Numbered from the stretch's first letter, positions 10,857 through 21,404 are shown. The stretch: DNA of 64,000 bases from Sphaerulina vaccinii (GCA_022570795.1 JAKUDP010000005.1:1028002-1092001), one strand, 5' to 3'. Translations and numbers: made by a program. The notes: generated by a model from the sequence alone, not told the origin.

Positions 10857-11950
10857 TGGAAAGAAGTAGCAATATCAAGCGCATGGGTTAGAGACGCTGT
10901 AAGCTAGAAGCTATTGCTACCGTAGCAGTCAGCGCCTGCTCGCGTGGGAGCGCTGAACATCAAGCGATGTGTACACAGCCTGTGTCCAACGAAGCGAAGA
11001 AGGAAAGCACATCACGAGCTACCAGGAAGCCACCTCAGAGAGCTTCTCGCGATGCCTTTGCAGAACGTACGAGGATCTCTGGCCTGGCCCAGCTTATCTA
11101 GCCAAAGAAAGGGCATGACGACTATGATGGCCACCATTCTAAGCACAGAGGCCCAACGGTCATCCCACTATATCGTACTGTCATAGGCTACACTGCCCTG
11201 TGCCTGGCTCCGATGGTGAGACAACTACAAGTCACCGGTCGGCGCGCCGCGTGCGGGGAACGTCGCTGTCCTGGTGAAGGAATGCTCATTAGACCAAAGA
11301 GAAGCATCGCCCTCCTCAGACTGGACTGCTAGGTGCGATAGCGTCCTAACCTCGTCCAGGTCTGATGCGCTGTACACAATATCGCATGCAGACAGGGAAC
11401 TCCTAAAGTCTGCTGAAACCTTGTGCTCGATACAATCCACTCGAGCACAGAGGTATAACTCGTCCGTGGGCATGTGAGACCCTATAAGCATGGGGACTGT
11501 CAGTAGCCTGGCCCTGCATCACTCTTCGTACTTATAAGCTTTCCGGGACATGAAAGCCGGCGCCTGCTTCCTCTGGGGTTGAGTTGACATGCACATAACC
11601 TGTATCCAATAGAAGAGTTCGAAGAGACTTGCGAGCTGCGCATGCGAGAAAGTTGCTTGCCGGGATCTATTCGCTTTGACTAGGATAGTCGACATGGCCA
11701 CGGGTACTACTGTATAGTACGTACTGTGAACCCTAGAAGGCAAGACCGCAGTAAGAGTCGAAAAGCAGGATTCCAGTTCGCGGTTTCTAGGTTTTGTACC
11801 AATTTCTAGAATTGCTTCCCAGATCCTCAAGTAGCCGTTCACGCACAAGTCGATGCATAATTCGAGGGCGTCAGGCAGCAACTCGCTCCTGCAGTTCCCC
11901 TACTATACAAATATATTAGGTTTGCTACTAGACCCTATATCAGTCCGTTA
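10857..11950. other. Gene-poor flank between MULE and tRNA-Asp
   Basis: Minus-strand open frames at 11225-11491 and 11519-11881 have a coding-like composition but no ATG-anchored exon chain that I could join in phase. They may be remnants of a hypothetical gene; no function is proposed. Confidence 0.3.
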
Positions 11951-12198
11951 TCTTCATTGGTCTAGGTACACAGAACCCCGAAATCTCCGCCCCCCTAGCC
12001 CGACTAACATCTTCACAGTGGTCATGATTTCCGCTTGTCAATTGAGTAATCAATCCAAGCGCGGGAGACGTAAGCCAATATCAACATACCACCGATTGAC
12101 CATTCACTAACATCAAATAGCTGGGTTCGATTCGTAAGCCACATGATCCATACATACATGTGTAACAATATTCTGACTTTCATCCAGCCAGATGGAGA
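11951..12198 (+). tRNA. tRNA-Asp(GTC) interrupted by three GT-AG introns plus a canonical intron
   Basis: Five segments assemble into a complete 71-nt cloverleaf: 11951-11965, 12019-12040, 12060-12069, 12121-12133 and 12188-12198. The acceptor arm TCTTCAT pairs with ATGGAGA (one T-G wobble). The D arm reads GTC/GAT, the anticodon arm TCCGC-TTGTCAC-GCGGG with anticodon GTC at 12037-12039, and the T arm CTGGG-TTCGATT-CCCAG. Introns at 11966-12018 (53 nt), 12070-12120 (51 nt) and 12134-12187 (54 nt) begin GTACAC, GTAAGC and GTAAGC and end CAG, TAG and CAG. The first two have CTAAC about 12-14 nt before the end, and the third has CTGAC. The 19-nt segment 12041-12059 sits between nt 37 and 38, the canonical tRNA intron site. 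A T5 tract follows at 12220-12224. The discriminator would be G12199. Confidence 0.85.
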
Positions 12199-12218
12199 GA
12201 CTTCATCAGTCCCGTTAT

Positions 12219-12224
12219 CTTTTT
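12219..12224 (+). terminator. T5 tract, Pol III-type terminator after tRNA-Asp
   Basis: CTTTTT lies about 21 nt after the 3' end of the tRNA-Asp. The local context TTATCTTTTTGCTCT is shared with the tract following the tRNA-Arg at 50943. Confidence 0.6.
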
Positions 12225-13298
12225 GCTCTCGTTTTGTAGGTCTCAGGGGTGTTCATGATCGAGAGAGATGGCTAGGTCTGACTTTGGTCTTTTCTTTTGA
12301 AGGACGACAACGACTGCGGTAACAACACTCACTACCACAGAGAAGTCCTTCATTGCATTGAGGACTATTCGAGAACGCCGGTCTCTTTTGGCCACTGGAC
12401 GTCCTCACAGACATGGCGATCTGGTGACAGGTTTTGACTATACATCGTTGTTTCGATCAATCTTCAGGCTTCTTCCAGCTCCGGTGCCTGCAGGCCGTGG
12501 CACGTATAACAGCTCAAAGCGTGTAATGTAGTCGTCCTTCGCACGTTGCTTCCTAACTTGAACGGTCATGATTTCTGCTTGTCAAAGCCGAGTTTGATGG
12601 ATGTGCCTGGCTTCGAGACGATTGAACTCCGGTGAAAAAGTACGGTACAATATCAGATTCTCTGCTATGCTTGAACATATCGTAAGCAAGTTTTTCGTCC
12701 CAATGCGTTGCAGTTGTTCGGCAATCGTTGCAAGAGGGTAAATTCCCATTACACTGGCCTGCTTGTCGTTCATGAAGTCTGTCACATTTGACCTCACGTA
12801 TGGCAACATGAGGAGTCTGTACATCTTCGCTTGACTAGAATGAAACTGTTGTGCATTGCAGCGGTAAAGAAGAGATGAAGCGCGGCGTCAAGCAAGTATG
12901 AATTTATCGATCACTTCCCTTTGCCGATCAAAGGGTCTGAGAGCCGGCATCGCGGGAGGCTCGCAACATTTGTCTTTTCGCTGCTGGGCAACTTCAACTG
13001 CCCCTTCATCCCTAAAAACTTGACCACGATGTCCACCACACCTCAGCAGCCTTGTGCGCCAGCTCAGGCCAGACACTCGCCGTCGCCAGCCCGCCGCAAG
13101 CGGGTCTGAGGACTCTCCGTCGTTCTTGTCACGTCGCGCGTTCGCTTTTCGCGTGCTTGGCAGATCAACCACACTTCTACACAAGAACTACCCTCAGACG
13201 TGTACTGGACCTCGCAGGCACCACATATTGGACAGGAAGATTATCAAATTCCGTCGCGAGAGTCTTTCGACGCGTCTCACACGATCAGGTCAGACGAC
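12225..13298. other. Intergenic, with a tRNA-Asp relic
   Basis: There is no supported protein gene. A minus-strand open frame at 12582-12824 has no recognised content. From about 12900 on, the sequence is probably the promoter and 5' leader of the Nudix gene; it includes an upstream ATG frame at 13029. Confidence 0.4.
12564..12585 (+). repeat. Relic of tRNA-Asp exon 2
   Basis: This 22-nt stretch (GGTCATGATTTCTGCTTGTC and on) matches 12020-12041 of the tRNA-Asp gene with a single C-to-T change. It is preceded by a CCTAAC branch-like motif, but no AG precedes the match and the following bases do not continue the tRNA. Confidence 0.55.
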
Positions 13299-13878
13299 AT
13301 GGCTCAATACCAGCAACCGCAGCAAGGAGAGCGGTCGATGAGTGCCAGAACGGGAAGAGACAAGCAAAGGTAAGAATAGCACGGCAGACAATTGTGCATA
13401 TACACATCTAGCCTTTTGCATTGGACTGACACGTGACCTCAGATATGGTCCCAATGGCGAGCGACTGGTGGCAGGCGTGGTACCTTTGAACGTTGAGCGG
13501 AGCCACGTCTTGATGATTCAGAGCTCTAGCCGGAAGGGTTGGGTACTGCCCAAAGGAGGCTGGGAGACGGATGAGAAGACTTGTCAGGAAGCTGCATGTC
13601 GAGAAGCCTGGGAGGAAGCCGGGATAGAATGTCGTATCCAGAAAGACCTGGGCACTATTGAGGAGAAGAGAAGCGAGGCTGCCATCCGAAAGCACGGAGC
13701 GATGGCACCAAAAGCACTGTACCGCTTCTACGAAGTAACGGTCACTGTTGAGCGCGATACTTGGCCCGAGCAGTATAAGAGAGAGCGGAAGTGGATGTCG
13801 TATCGCACAGCCAGAGAGCTGTTGCAAGATCGTCCCGAGCTGCTGGAAGCGCTCGAAAGGTGCAGCATCAAAAGGTAG
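13299..13878 (+). CDS. Nudix hydrolase, diphosphoinositol polyphosphate phosphohydrolase type
   Basis: Two exons (13299-13369, 13443-13878) with a 73-nt intron (GTAAGA to CTCAG) encode 168 residues. The start MAQYQQPQQ leads into RDKQRYGPNGERLVAG, the usual family N terminus. The full Nudix box runs GGWETDEKTCQEAACREAWEEAGI-like, with the REAWEEAG metal-binding core at about residues 78-85, preceded by KGWVLPKGG. The family (Ddp1/Aps1) hydrolyses diphosphoinositol polyphosphates and diadenosine polyphosphates in cytosol and nucleus. Length and motif order fit well. A long open frame starting upstream in another phase (13052 on) is not coding. The symbol is withheld because fungi carry several related Nudix enzymes. 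Confidence 0.88.
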
Positions 13879-14186
13879 CTGTGAGACTCAGCATCTCGCT
13901 GTGGAGGGTTCCGGTCAAGCAAAACATACAGGAAAAGCCAGCAATAAAAAGGAGCTCGGCAAAGCTCTCGCAAGGAATGTCTCTGCTCATCACTATGGAT
14001 GCATTGTCCTTGCATTGAAAGCGTTTTTCTCCGCTGTGCCTGTCTTCTACTCATTACTCGTATAGTTGTGATCCTCTCTTTGCTGCACTTGCAGCTTTGA
14101 CGGACCATGTCTTGATCGTACAATTCGTTCATGCGCCTAGCCAAGTGTCCTCAAATCCAGTACTGTGACAATTACCAGACTTCGAT
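13879..14186. other. Convergent 3' region between Nudix and mob1
   Basis: The two genes point at each other. Nothing but presumed 3' untranslated sequence is seen. Confidence 0.5.
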
Positions 14187-15177
14187 TTAATCACTCCTCA
14201 GCATGCTTTCCACAAGTTCTCCCAGTGGCCCATACCACTCCCCCTTCTTATTACCCTTCTCGTCTGCCAGGCCGAACTCTTCGACGAAGAGCACGTAATG
14301 CTTGAAGCCAGTGTTCAGATGTGCTTCCAGACCCAATCCTCGCACCACGGCGTAGTGGTGACAGTAGATGTGCGCGTATATTCGGTATAAGCGCTTGAAG
14401 ATGGTGCGAATGGTCTGTTGGAAGTTTGCTGGGAATGGCACGCCTGGATGAGTGGGAAAGACGGTGCTGTTTGAGAGGTGGTTCGAGGTCCACGACAGGA
14501 GGTGAGAAATGTAGGTAGGTGCCGGTAATCGGGTAGGCTTAGGGAAAGCAGGCGGGTCATGCCACAGGTACTCGAACTCGTCTGTGGCTTTCATCTCGGG
14601 ACAGGACTGCGGTGAGCAGAACTCAGTGATGGCGCCGTACAGCAAGTTGATCTGGTTGTAGAAGTCGACCACTGGGAGATGTCAGTCTAGGTATGCAGTC
14701 TTCCGCTGTGCGATGGTCTAGCTTACCATTGACGGCTAACCATTCGTCTCGATCCTCACCCTCAGGTAATTGCACCACTTTGCGAAGACTGCCACTCCCT
14801 AGAGTAGCCTCGGCGAACTGCTTAAGCTGCCAGCTGTTGGTGCCCTTCTTGCGTGTCTGAGGCTGGAACGCAGTACCGCGACTGGTTCGGGCATTGCTGT
14901 TGCTGCGGTTCAGAAGGTCAGCCTTGTGCACCATGTCCTGCAGCCGCACGTGTTGGATGTGCCGCTGGAGAGGCGATTGGTAGGTGGCGCGCGGGCTCTC
15001 GGGGCCTGTATTGGTGGTGGTGGTGGTGGCATCAGAAACGCATGGCATATAGATGCATGATTCCGAAGCAGCGAGTACATTGGACTGCAGCGCGGGCAAT
15101 GGCTTAGGCGACTGCATGAAGGGCTGTTGAGGAGGAGAATGCTGTGGTACGAACATTGTATTCATGAAGGACGTCAT
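14187..15177 (-). CDS. mob1: Mob1, activator subunit of the Dbf2/Sid2 (NDR) kinase
   Basis: Exons 15177-14727 and 14671-14187 (55-nt intron, GTAAGC to CCCAG) give 311 residues. After a divergent N-terminal tail of about 110 residues comes the conserved Mob1 domain: LKQFAEATLGSGSLRKVVQL, LPEGEDRDEWLAVN, then across the splice VVDFYNQINLLYGAITEFC. Zinc ligands are visible as the Cys pair in FCSPQSCPEM and the His pair in AHIYCHH. The protein ends soon after LNTGFKHYVLFVEEFGL and a short helix. Mob1 activates the mitotic-exit/septation kinase at spindle pole bodies and the septum. The N-terminal tail is rich in Pro, Ser and Gln and probably disordered. Identity is secure; the exact start (MTSFMNTM) rests on the first ATG. 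Confidence 0.93.
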
Positions 15178-15547
15178 GTCGAACGCTGCACTGCTGGACT
15201 GCCTTATGCAGTGGCGGTAGCAGGAGTAGCAAGTGGTGTCTGTTTCTCTGCATTCCAGTGGTCAGCGGGAGCAACGCGGGCTCGAAGGCATGACTGTGCC
15301 AATCTGACTGACCTCGTTCAACCGGACTGAGTGCTTGTGTGAAGCGAGTGACTTTCCAAGTACATGTAGTTGCCGTACAATGCTGGTAGAAGATCGCAGG
15401 ACGATGAAAGGTAGTGGCTGAAACGTGCTTGTCAACAGGCGTCTCGCGTAGCAACCACGAACGACGTCACGTTAACCCGCGTCCTTTAACTTCGACTTCG
15501 ACTACAACTTCAGCTTCACCTGCTCACCTCCTTCACTGGTCACCACT
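15178..15547. other. Divergent promoter region mob1/ate1
   Basis: 370 bases between two diverging genes. No strong individual element is recognised. Confidence 0.45.
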
Positions 15548-17373
15548 ATGCAGGAGACCACTGCTAGCAGTAGCTCCGCTCGAGCTCAACCGTCCTTGTT
15601 GACTCCAATAGGTATAGCCTGGCAATCTGCCTGATACTTGCCCACCTGACAATCCAGGTCGCTAAGCATCTCTCAAGGATATCAAACTGGTGACTGTGGA
15701 TATTGCAAAGCAACAGATTCCAGTGCGCGCATTCCCAATTCGCGTACGCCCCTTCATTCACCCAGCAACCCTCAGAACCTCGAACTGTGCTTCGCAGCCT
15801 TCCTTCGACTCAACTTCGGAGCGTTATGCTGAAGACTGCCCTTCAACACCGACACTTGCTTTAGCCGGTATAGGGGATATGTCCATGATGCTGACTAGAT
15901 ATGTACAGGCGCTTCGTACTATGTACGGACCAAGGCACTCAGTCCCGAGCACTATCAAGAGCTCATAGATCGCGGCTGGAGGAGGTCTGGAACCCTGCTA
16001 TACCTCCCCGATGCATCAAGGTCTTGTTGCGTGCACTATACTATTAGGTATCCGCGAGTCCCGGCATCAAATAAGGTCCGTCTATTGATTCTCTATAAGA
16101 CTCCCAGTATCAGACTTCAGACCGGCGAAAGACCAGCGCCAGGCTCTGAACCGCTGGAATCGATTCGTCCTAGGCGAAGACTACATCGCGTCTCTTGCAA
16201 AGAAGTACCCCAAATCCAGGGCGTAAGTATGTAAGATGTATTGGATGGGCTAAGCTCATATGTTGCAGTGAGAAAAAGCGACTGAACAGTGAGTTCGACT
16301 TCCTGCAGTCTGTTCACGAGAGCGAGTCGAGTCGACTGAAGTCGGATATCCAGCCGCAGCATCAGTTTGAGGTCCGACTAGAGCCAGACACATTCACCGA
16401 GGTACTGCCAATGTGAAACTGAAGATCTTACTTGCAACATGTGGATATTGATCGACAACAGGAAAAGTACGGACTATATTCAGACTACCAGCGCCATGTG
16501 CACCACGATGACGAAGTCAGCAAGTCTGGATTTAAACGCTTTCTTTGTGCATCGCCTTTGAGCCGGCGCTCCGACTCTCGTGGAAAACAATTCGGAAGTT
16601 ATCACCAGTGTTATCGGTATGGTTAGCACGCCATCATTCTGATGGCACTTGCTGACTCAATGAACCCAGCCTGGACGGTCGGCTAATAGCTATGGCAGTC
16701 CTTGACCTCCTGCCACATGCTGTTAGTGGAGTCTACTTCATCTATCACAAAGATGTCGAGCAATTCTCATTTGGTAAACTGTCAGCGCTCAGAGAGGCAG
16801 CGCTCGCGCTTGAGCAGGATTACAAGTACTACTACATGGGATACTATATCCACTCCTGCAGAAAGATGCGGTATAAAGGCGACTACAAACCTCAGTATGT
16901 GCTCGATTTGCATGATTTGAGCTGGCAACTGTTGGACGATCAGCTTCGGGCCCTGATGGAAGCGAAGAAATATGCTAGTCGGTCCAAGGAAAATGCTCGT
17001 TTGGCATCTACAATGCCAGATGGCGAGGACAACCAGGACGACATTCTGCACCCGGTCCCAGTCGATGCTATGGATTCTGGATTGTCAGTCTTGCAGCTTG
17101 GTCTACCAGGTTGTCTACGCATCGATCGTCTCCTGGACGAAGTTGATTTGGACAGCATGAAGATCTTCATATCAGCTGGAGTCTTCGAGGCGCAAGTAGG
17201 TCATGCTTGTGATATTTCAGGCAGAGCGTGACTAACATCATGTCCTGTAGAACCTCGTGTCTTGGAATACCGGGGACGTGATGGATCCAAAGACGTTGAA
17301 AGGTGCATTCGCAGAGCTGGCTGCAGCTACCGGGCCTATCGTAGCCGAACAAGCGATAGTCGACTTCTCATAA
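15548..17373 (+). CDS. ate1: Arginyl-tRNA--protein transferase Ate1
   Basis: Eight exons (15548-15611, 15678-15722, 15909-16047, 16100-16222, 16269-16401, 16462-16616, 16670-17195, 17251-17373) rebuild 435 residues. The enzyme moves Arg from Arg-tRNA to N-terminal Asp, Glu or oxidised Cys of proteins, marking them for N-degron turnover. Visible family blocks in order: LLTPIGYQTGDCGYCK with the CxxC cysteines, HYQELIDRGWRRSG, SRSCCVHYTIR, KDQRQALNRWNRFVLG, HHDDEVSKSGFKRFLC, QFGSYHQCYRLDGRLIAMA, VYFIYH and YYMGYYIHSC. All joins are in phase. The donor of exon 2 (GTGCGC at 15723) is weak and leaves a 187-nt intron, so that boundary is the least certain. A further open stretch after the stop is discussed in the findings. 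Confidence 0.92.
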
Positions 17374-17617
17374 CCTGACAGTGACCACAGGCATGTTCGA
17401 GCATCGCGGGAGCTATGTCAGCTGCGGATCTGCAGTCAGAAGAGGTAGAACAGGTCATCGGCTTATTGGAAGAACATCAGCTGCATCTGCAGCTTGGTCA
17501 TACACTTCTACATCCAAACAGATAAGTATCGATGATCAGAACACCGCCAGCGCCTTCGCTAAAATCCCGAGATACAATTGATCGGCATGCTTTCCGAGCT
17601 CCAATGTGAACACTTCC

Positions 17618-18484
17618 TCATTCCTCTCTCATACTTCGTACTAGCCATTTCTCCCACCACTTTCTCAGAGCAAGGACGGTTTCACGACCATCATCTCGCT
17701 TGTCCAACCCAGCTGGGTCTCCAACAACTGCCGAGGACGCCCAGTAGATTGCGGTCACCCAGGCTGCGAGCATCATGCCCATGCTCAGGAATGGCGATAG
17801 CAGCATCACCAGCATGAGCATTCCAGGCTTGTAGGTCGTGTCTTCATCGGCATATGGAGGTAAGGGTGTGTAAATGCTCTTCAGTTGCAGATTTAGAGCT
17901 GGTCCAACGAGACCGCCTAGCTGTTGGCCGAAGCTCGGTCTGCGAGCGCATAATCGTACGGGTTGTGTCATGACCGTGATCGACAGCGATATAATCGTCC
18001 AGAAGATGTTCAGCATAGAGAGCACGACGCATGGACCAGACAAGAAGAGCAGGATCTTCAATGCGTTGTCTTCCTGCAGTTGCCGGCTCTCTTCCACTTC
18101 GTCGTCTTCGAAGTATGTCCTATGGCTTATATCTTGCCGTGAACGTCGATCACGAGAATCGCGTGAATGTCGATTGGGACTTTGCACGGCCTTTTCAGGG
18201 TCTCTGCTAGACTGGCGAGACTTCTTTCGCCCTTCTGTTGCTCTCTCCATGCTGCCACTCTTTTCGTCCAGTTCGGTCGAGAATGTGCCCGCAGAGGACA
18301 TGGATGCCGACTTTGTGGGATACCCATCGTGTGGATCGATTGGCCTGCCGAGTGCTACTGGCGGAGGTCGAGTTGGTAGGTCTGATGCGATAGCTGGAGG
18401 AGTCGCAAATGGATCTGATGCGACCACGACGTCGCTGGTGCCACTGTTATGTCGTGACGCCAAGATCGTTGGAGATGTGGCCAT
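17618..18484 (-). CDS. Conserved-type membrane protein with two to four C-terminal TM segments, unknown function
   Basis: A single exon of 288 residues from ATG 18484. Residues 1-130 are Ser/Pro/Arg-rich and probably disordered and cytosolic. A hydrophobic hairpin ILLFLSGPCVVLSMLNIFWT plus IISLSITVMTQPV follows, then a loop rich in Leu and Pro, and a second long hydrophobic stretch, LMLVMLLSPFLSMGMML and AAWVTAIYWASSAVV, before a charged C terminus ending in MREE. No catalytic or transport signature is recognised. Codon use and length look like a real gene. The layout resembles small endomembrane proteins of filamentous fungi, which is inference only. It converges with ate1, the two stops lying about 245 bases apart. 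Confidence 0.72.
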   Translation of the reverse strand: MATSPTILASRHNSGTSDVVVASDPFATPPAIASDLPTRPPPVALGRPIDPHDGYPTKSASMSSAGTFSTELDEKSGSMERATEGRKKSRQSSRDPEKAVQSPNRHSRDSRDRRSRQDISHRTYFEDDEVEESRQLQEDNALKILLFLSGPCVVLSMLNIFWTIISLSITVMTQPVRLCARRPSFGQQLGGLVGPALNLQLKSIYTPLPPYADEDTTYKPGMLMLVMLLSPFLSMGMMLAAWVTAIYWASSAVVGDPAGLDKRDDGRETVLALRKWWEKWLVRSMREE

Positions 18485-19807
18485 GATGTGATAGTAGACA
18501 GGCTACCGCAGGCGGAGCGGGGGGTATCTGTCGGTGGGAGGGCGATGGGGTCTATGGGTGGGACATCAACAGCAGCGCAGCGGAGGCATCGTGCCAGTCC
18601 GCACAGGAGGACGCCGCCAGCTCATATGTATCACATCGCCGCGCCAGACCAGAGGGCAGAGTCTTGTCAAGTCTTGGTCTTGCAAGACCAAGCCCTTGGC
18701 ACCCAAAGAGCAACAGTCTTGGGAGAGAGGTCCAAGGATCTCCGTTGCATGCGGGTCATTGGCGCCTCTTCTTGCCGCGTCGCAAATACTCGACTACCGG
18801 CATGGCAGCGCTGCAAGTCTTGAGGATGTGCACCAGGAAACGAGAAGACTTCGAACAGTGGTGGAGCCCTCGCGCCTTTGCGGAAAGGCAGAGGTCATCA
18901 CAGAGGAGCGGAAGACATGGCACCGTCTCGTCACCATTTAATACAGGCTTGGCTGCCCACTCATAGCCGACTTTGCTGTCATTGCTTCTTCTCCTCCACC
19001 ACCGCCGCCTACTCACCTGTCCCGTAATGACAAGTTCATCGACTACGACTCGTGACAAGAGTCCATCAAACTTCAGAAGCTCGTCTCGTGGTCCAGTCTC
19101 AACTCTGTCCACCAGCAACCTTCAAGACATCGTGGCAAGGCATGTTGTGGTGCAGGTGGGGGGATATCAGGAAGGACTTACGTTTGACTATATTCCGAGA
19201 GCACGACAAGATAGCCTGCTGACCCCCAGCCCAGATCATGGCCAGAAAGCTGTAACAGGGACTGGTTTGGCCTGATATGATTACTCATCTTTACGATGGC
19301 GGACGAGCACAAGAAATTACCAACACGGCAGATGTAACACTGCCCCGCGACGAACAATCGTATACGAGTAAACATCTCGGCGTTACTCAGCTATGGAAGT
19401 CAACATGTCTTGACACCGTTGTAGCACCGCGTCTTCGACTTTGATCACTCTTGGTTACTCTTTACGGTTCTCCTTACAAAAGTAATGCTAATGGCACGGC
19501 AGACCAAGTCCGTAGCCAAGCCCAGCCAATAAATTCACACAGCCCTTGGCGTCACACACATGCGCACATGCAAAGTGCTCGAAGAGGCCAACTACAGCTA
19601 CGATCATGTGTCAAGAAACGCCACTGCGGTCTGGAAACCCGGCGACTGGATGATAATATATACTAGACTGCGACTGAAAGCTATACAAGCAAGGACTTGT
19701 CCTCGCCAGGCGAAACGAATGCTATCATACACGAGACTTGCAGTACATCGAAATGTGTGTATGTTCCTGCAGCGAAAATTGAATCATGTCGAACATGATC
19801 TTGTCCG
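18485..19807. other. 1.3-kb intergenic region, nothing supported
   Basis: Short frames on both strands lack recognisable content. It must include the promoter of the membrane-protein gene and the 3' end of the cutinase gene. Confidence 0.45.
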
Positions 19808-21274
19808 CTACAATCCGACGACTCCGACGATGAACTGCGCAGCAGCATCTGCGTCTCCAGAGTAATCGAGATGACTTCCAGTACCGGTGGTGCCACCTAC
19901 TCAAGTCAGTATCAGACTGGCAGTCGCTGCCCTTGTGAGACTTACCGGACGAACAGAGGCCGTCTGAAGACCCGCAGAACTCTTTGACCTTTGAAGCATC
20001 CACACCCTCGAAGTCCTGGCCATTGAACGGATCTCCGAATGCTACGATAGCAGCAACTGTGCTGCCATCCAGTCCTTGGGCACTCAGTGCGTTATCTGTG
20101 AAGGTCAGCATGAAGACGGCGAGCATGGGTCACCAGTAATATACGCACGAACGACCATCGCACCTTGCCTGTGGAAAGTCAGCATGAAGTCGTCTATAGT
20201 AGGTGATCTGAAGTTGTACGTACGAGTATCCCGCAAGGACGAGCTTGGTGTCTGGGCACGAGCTCAAAGCTGCCTGAGCTTGTGATGCCATGGCAGGACC
20301 ACCAGAGGCGCCCATGTTCGCATTGCCTATCTGTTGTCAGCATCTGAGACATGCAATCACTAGATCTGCCAATGCCCAACTTACCTCCCGCATCAGCAGG
20401 ATAGTCGACTCCTTCGGCAGTAACCTTATCATCGCCCAGTGCACTTGCGAGTGCAGTAGCAAGAGGTGGACCAATGACCTGTAGAAGTCAGCCGTTCTGT
20501 GTGGAGTAGAGGTCAAGTATGAGTCTTCGAATTGGCTTTACTGACTGTTCCCATAGTGCCCATTTCGCCGGTGCCACGTGCAAACACAAGAGTAAGAGCT
20601 CGACAACCACCGCTGGCTACTGTACTCGAGGTACCCGTGCCTAACAATATATCAGCTATGTCTCGTAGTCGCGAAAGTGTCGCATACCTGTCGATGTGGT
20701 GCCTGTGGCGGTGGAGCCGGTCGTAGAGCCTGTGTTGGGTCAGTCCTCCACATACTGAAGACAGTGCAAGCTACATACCTGTCGAGCCGGAAGTGCCTGT
20801 ACCAAGTGACCCAAGACTACTCAAAGATCCGAGGCTGCCCATTCCGCTGCTCGAGCCTGACATTCCACTTGTCAACGAGCCGAAGCTTGATGTTGTCTGT
20901 CGCTTCTTGGTCGTCGCGGTGGAAGTAAGGCTAGTGCCTGTGCCAGATGAAAGGCCCTCGAGTCCAGTAGTGCCGCTTGAGCTGCTGCCTGTGCCCGAAG
21001 TAAGGCCTTCGAGACCAGAAGTGCCGCTTGAGCTACTGCCTGTGCCTGAAGTGAGACCTTCGAGCCCAGAGGTGCCACTTGAGGTACCTCCTAGGCCCTC
21101 AAGCCCTCCAGTGCTTCCGGAGCTACTCGTAGGCATCGACAGCGATGGCATGCTGAGAGACGGCAATGAGGCCATGGAGCCTGATCCACTCAATTGGCGC
21201 TTCTCGACATCGATGGGCGCGGCAGTTGCTCGAAGCGCGCAGCCCGCAACAGTGACCAGAGAAAGGAATTTCAT
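19808..21274 (-). CDS. Secreted cutinase-family esterase with a long Ser/Gly/Thr-rich linker
   Basis: Eight exons (21274-20779, 20729-20688, 20640-20546, 20478-20385, 20326-20224, 20168-20134, 20095-19946, 19896-19808) sum to 1104 nt, 367 residues, all in phase. MKFLSLVTVAGCALRATAAP is a clear signal peptide, followed by a KR that could be a kexin site. Residues about 35-190 are low-complexity, with GLEGLTSGTGSSSSGT-type repeats. The catalytic domain begins at GGCRALTLVFARGTGEMG and shows GYSQG around the catalytic Ser (split by intron 5), DGLCSSG near the acidic residue and SHLDYSG with the catalytic His. Cutinases hydrolyse cutin and related polyesters outside the cell. The Cys pattern fits two disulfides. 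A TATA box lies upstream at 21397. Confidence 0.9.
20930..21130 (-). repeat. Imperfect 51-bp-type tandem repeats in the cutinase linker
   Basis: Three to four units encode GLEGL followed by a Thr/Gly/Ser run (for example GLEGLTSGTGSSSSGTS). Units match best at 21060-20950. Confidence 0.75.
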
Positions 21275-21396
21275 GCTGAAGATAGGTCTGAAAGAGTGGT
21301 GTGGGAGCTTCAGGAAAAAGACTGGCAGTAGTGACAGAAGAGGAATGAGTGACTCTTGATGATATGGCAGCTGGGTCTTTGGGACCGGCGATGCAC

Positions 21397-21404
21397 TTTT
21401 ATAT
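21397..21404 (-). promoter_or_regulatory. TATA box of the cutinase gene
   Basis: ATATAAAA on the minus strand, about 123 bases upstream of the cutinase ATG. A clear TATA box would fit strongly regulated expression of a secreted enzyme. Confidence 0.55.

Noticed and set aside
11225..11881. Two minus-strand frames as a possible two-exon gene
   Set aside because: No ATG at the start of the upstream frame, and the candidate intron (GTACGA to TTATAG) joins them out of phase.
20793..21359. 188-codon plus-strand open frame with Pro/Val/Leu repeats
   Set aside because: Mirror of the cutinase linker repeats; the minus-strand gene has a signal peptide, eight phased exons and a catalytic domain.
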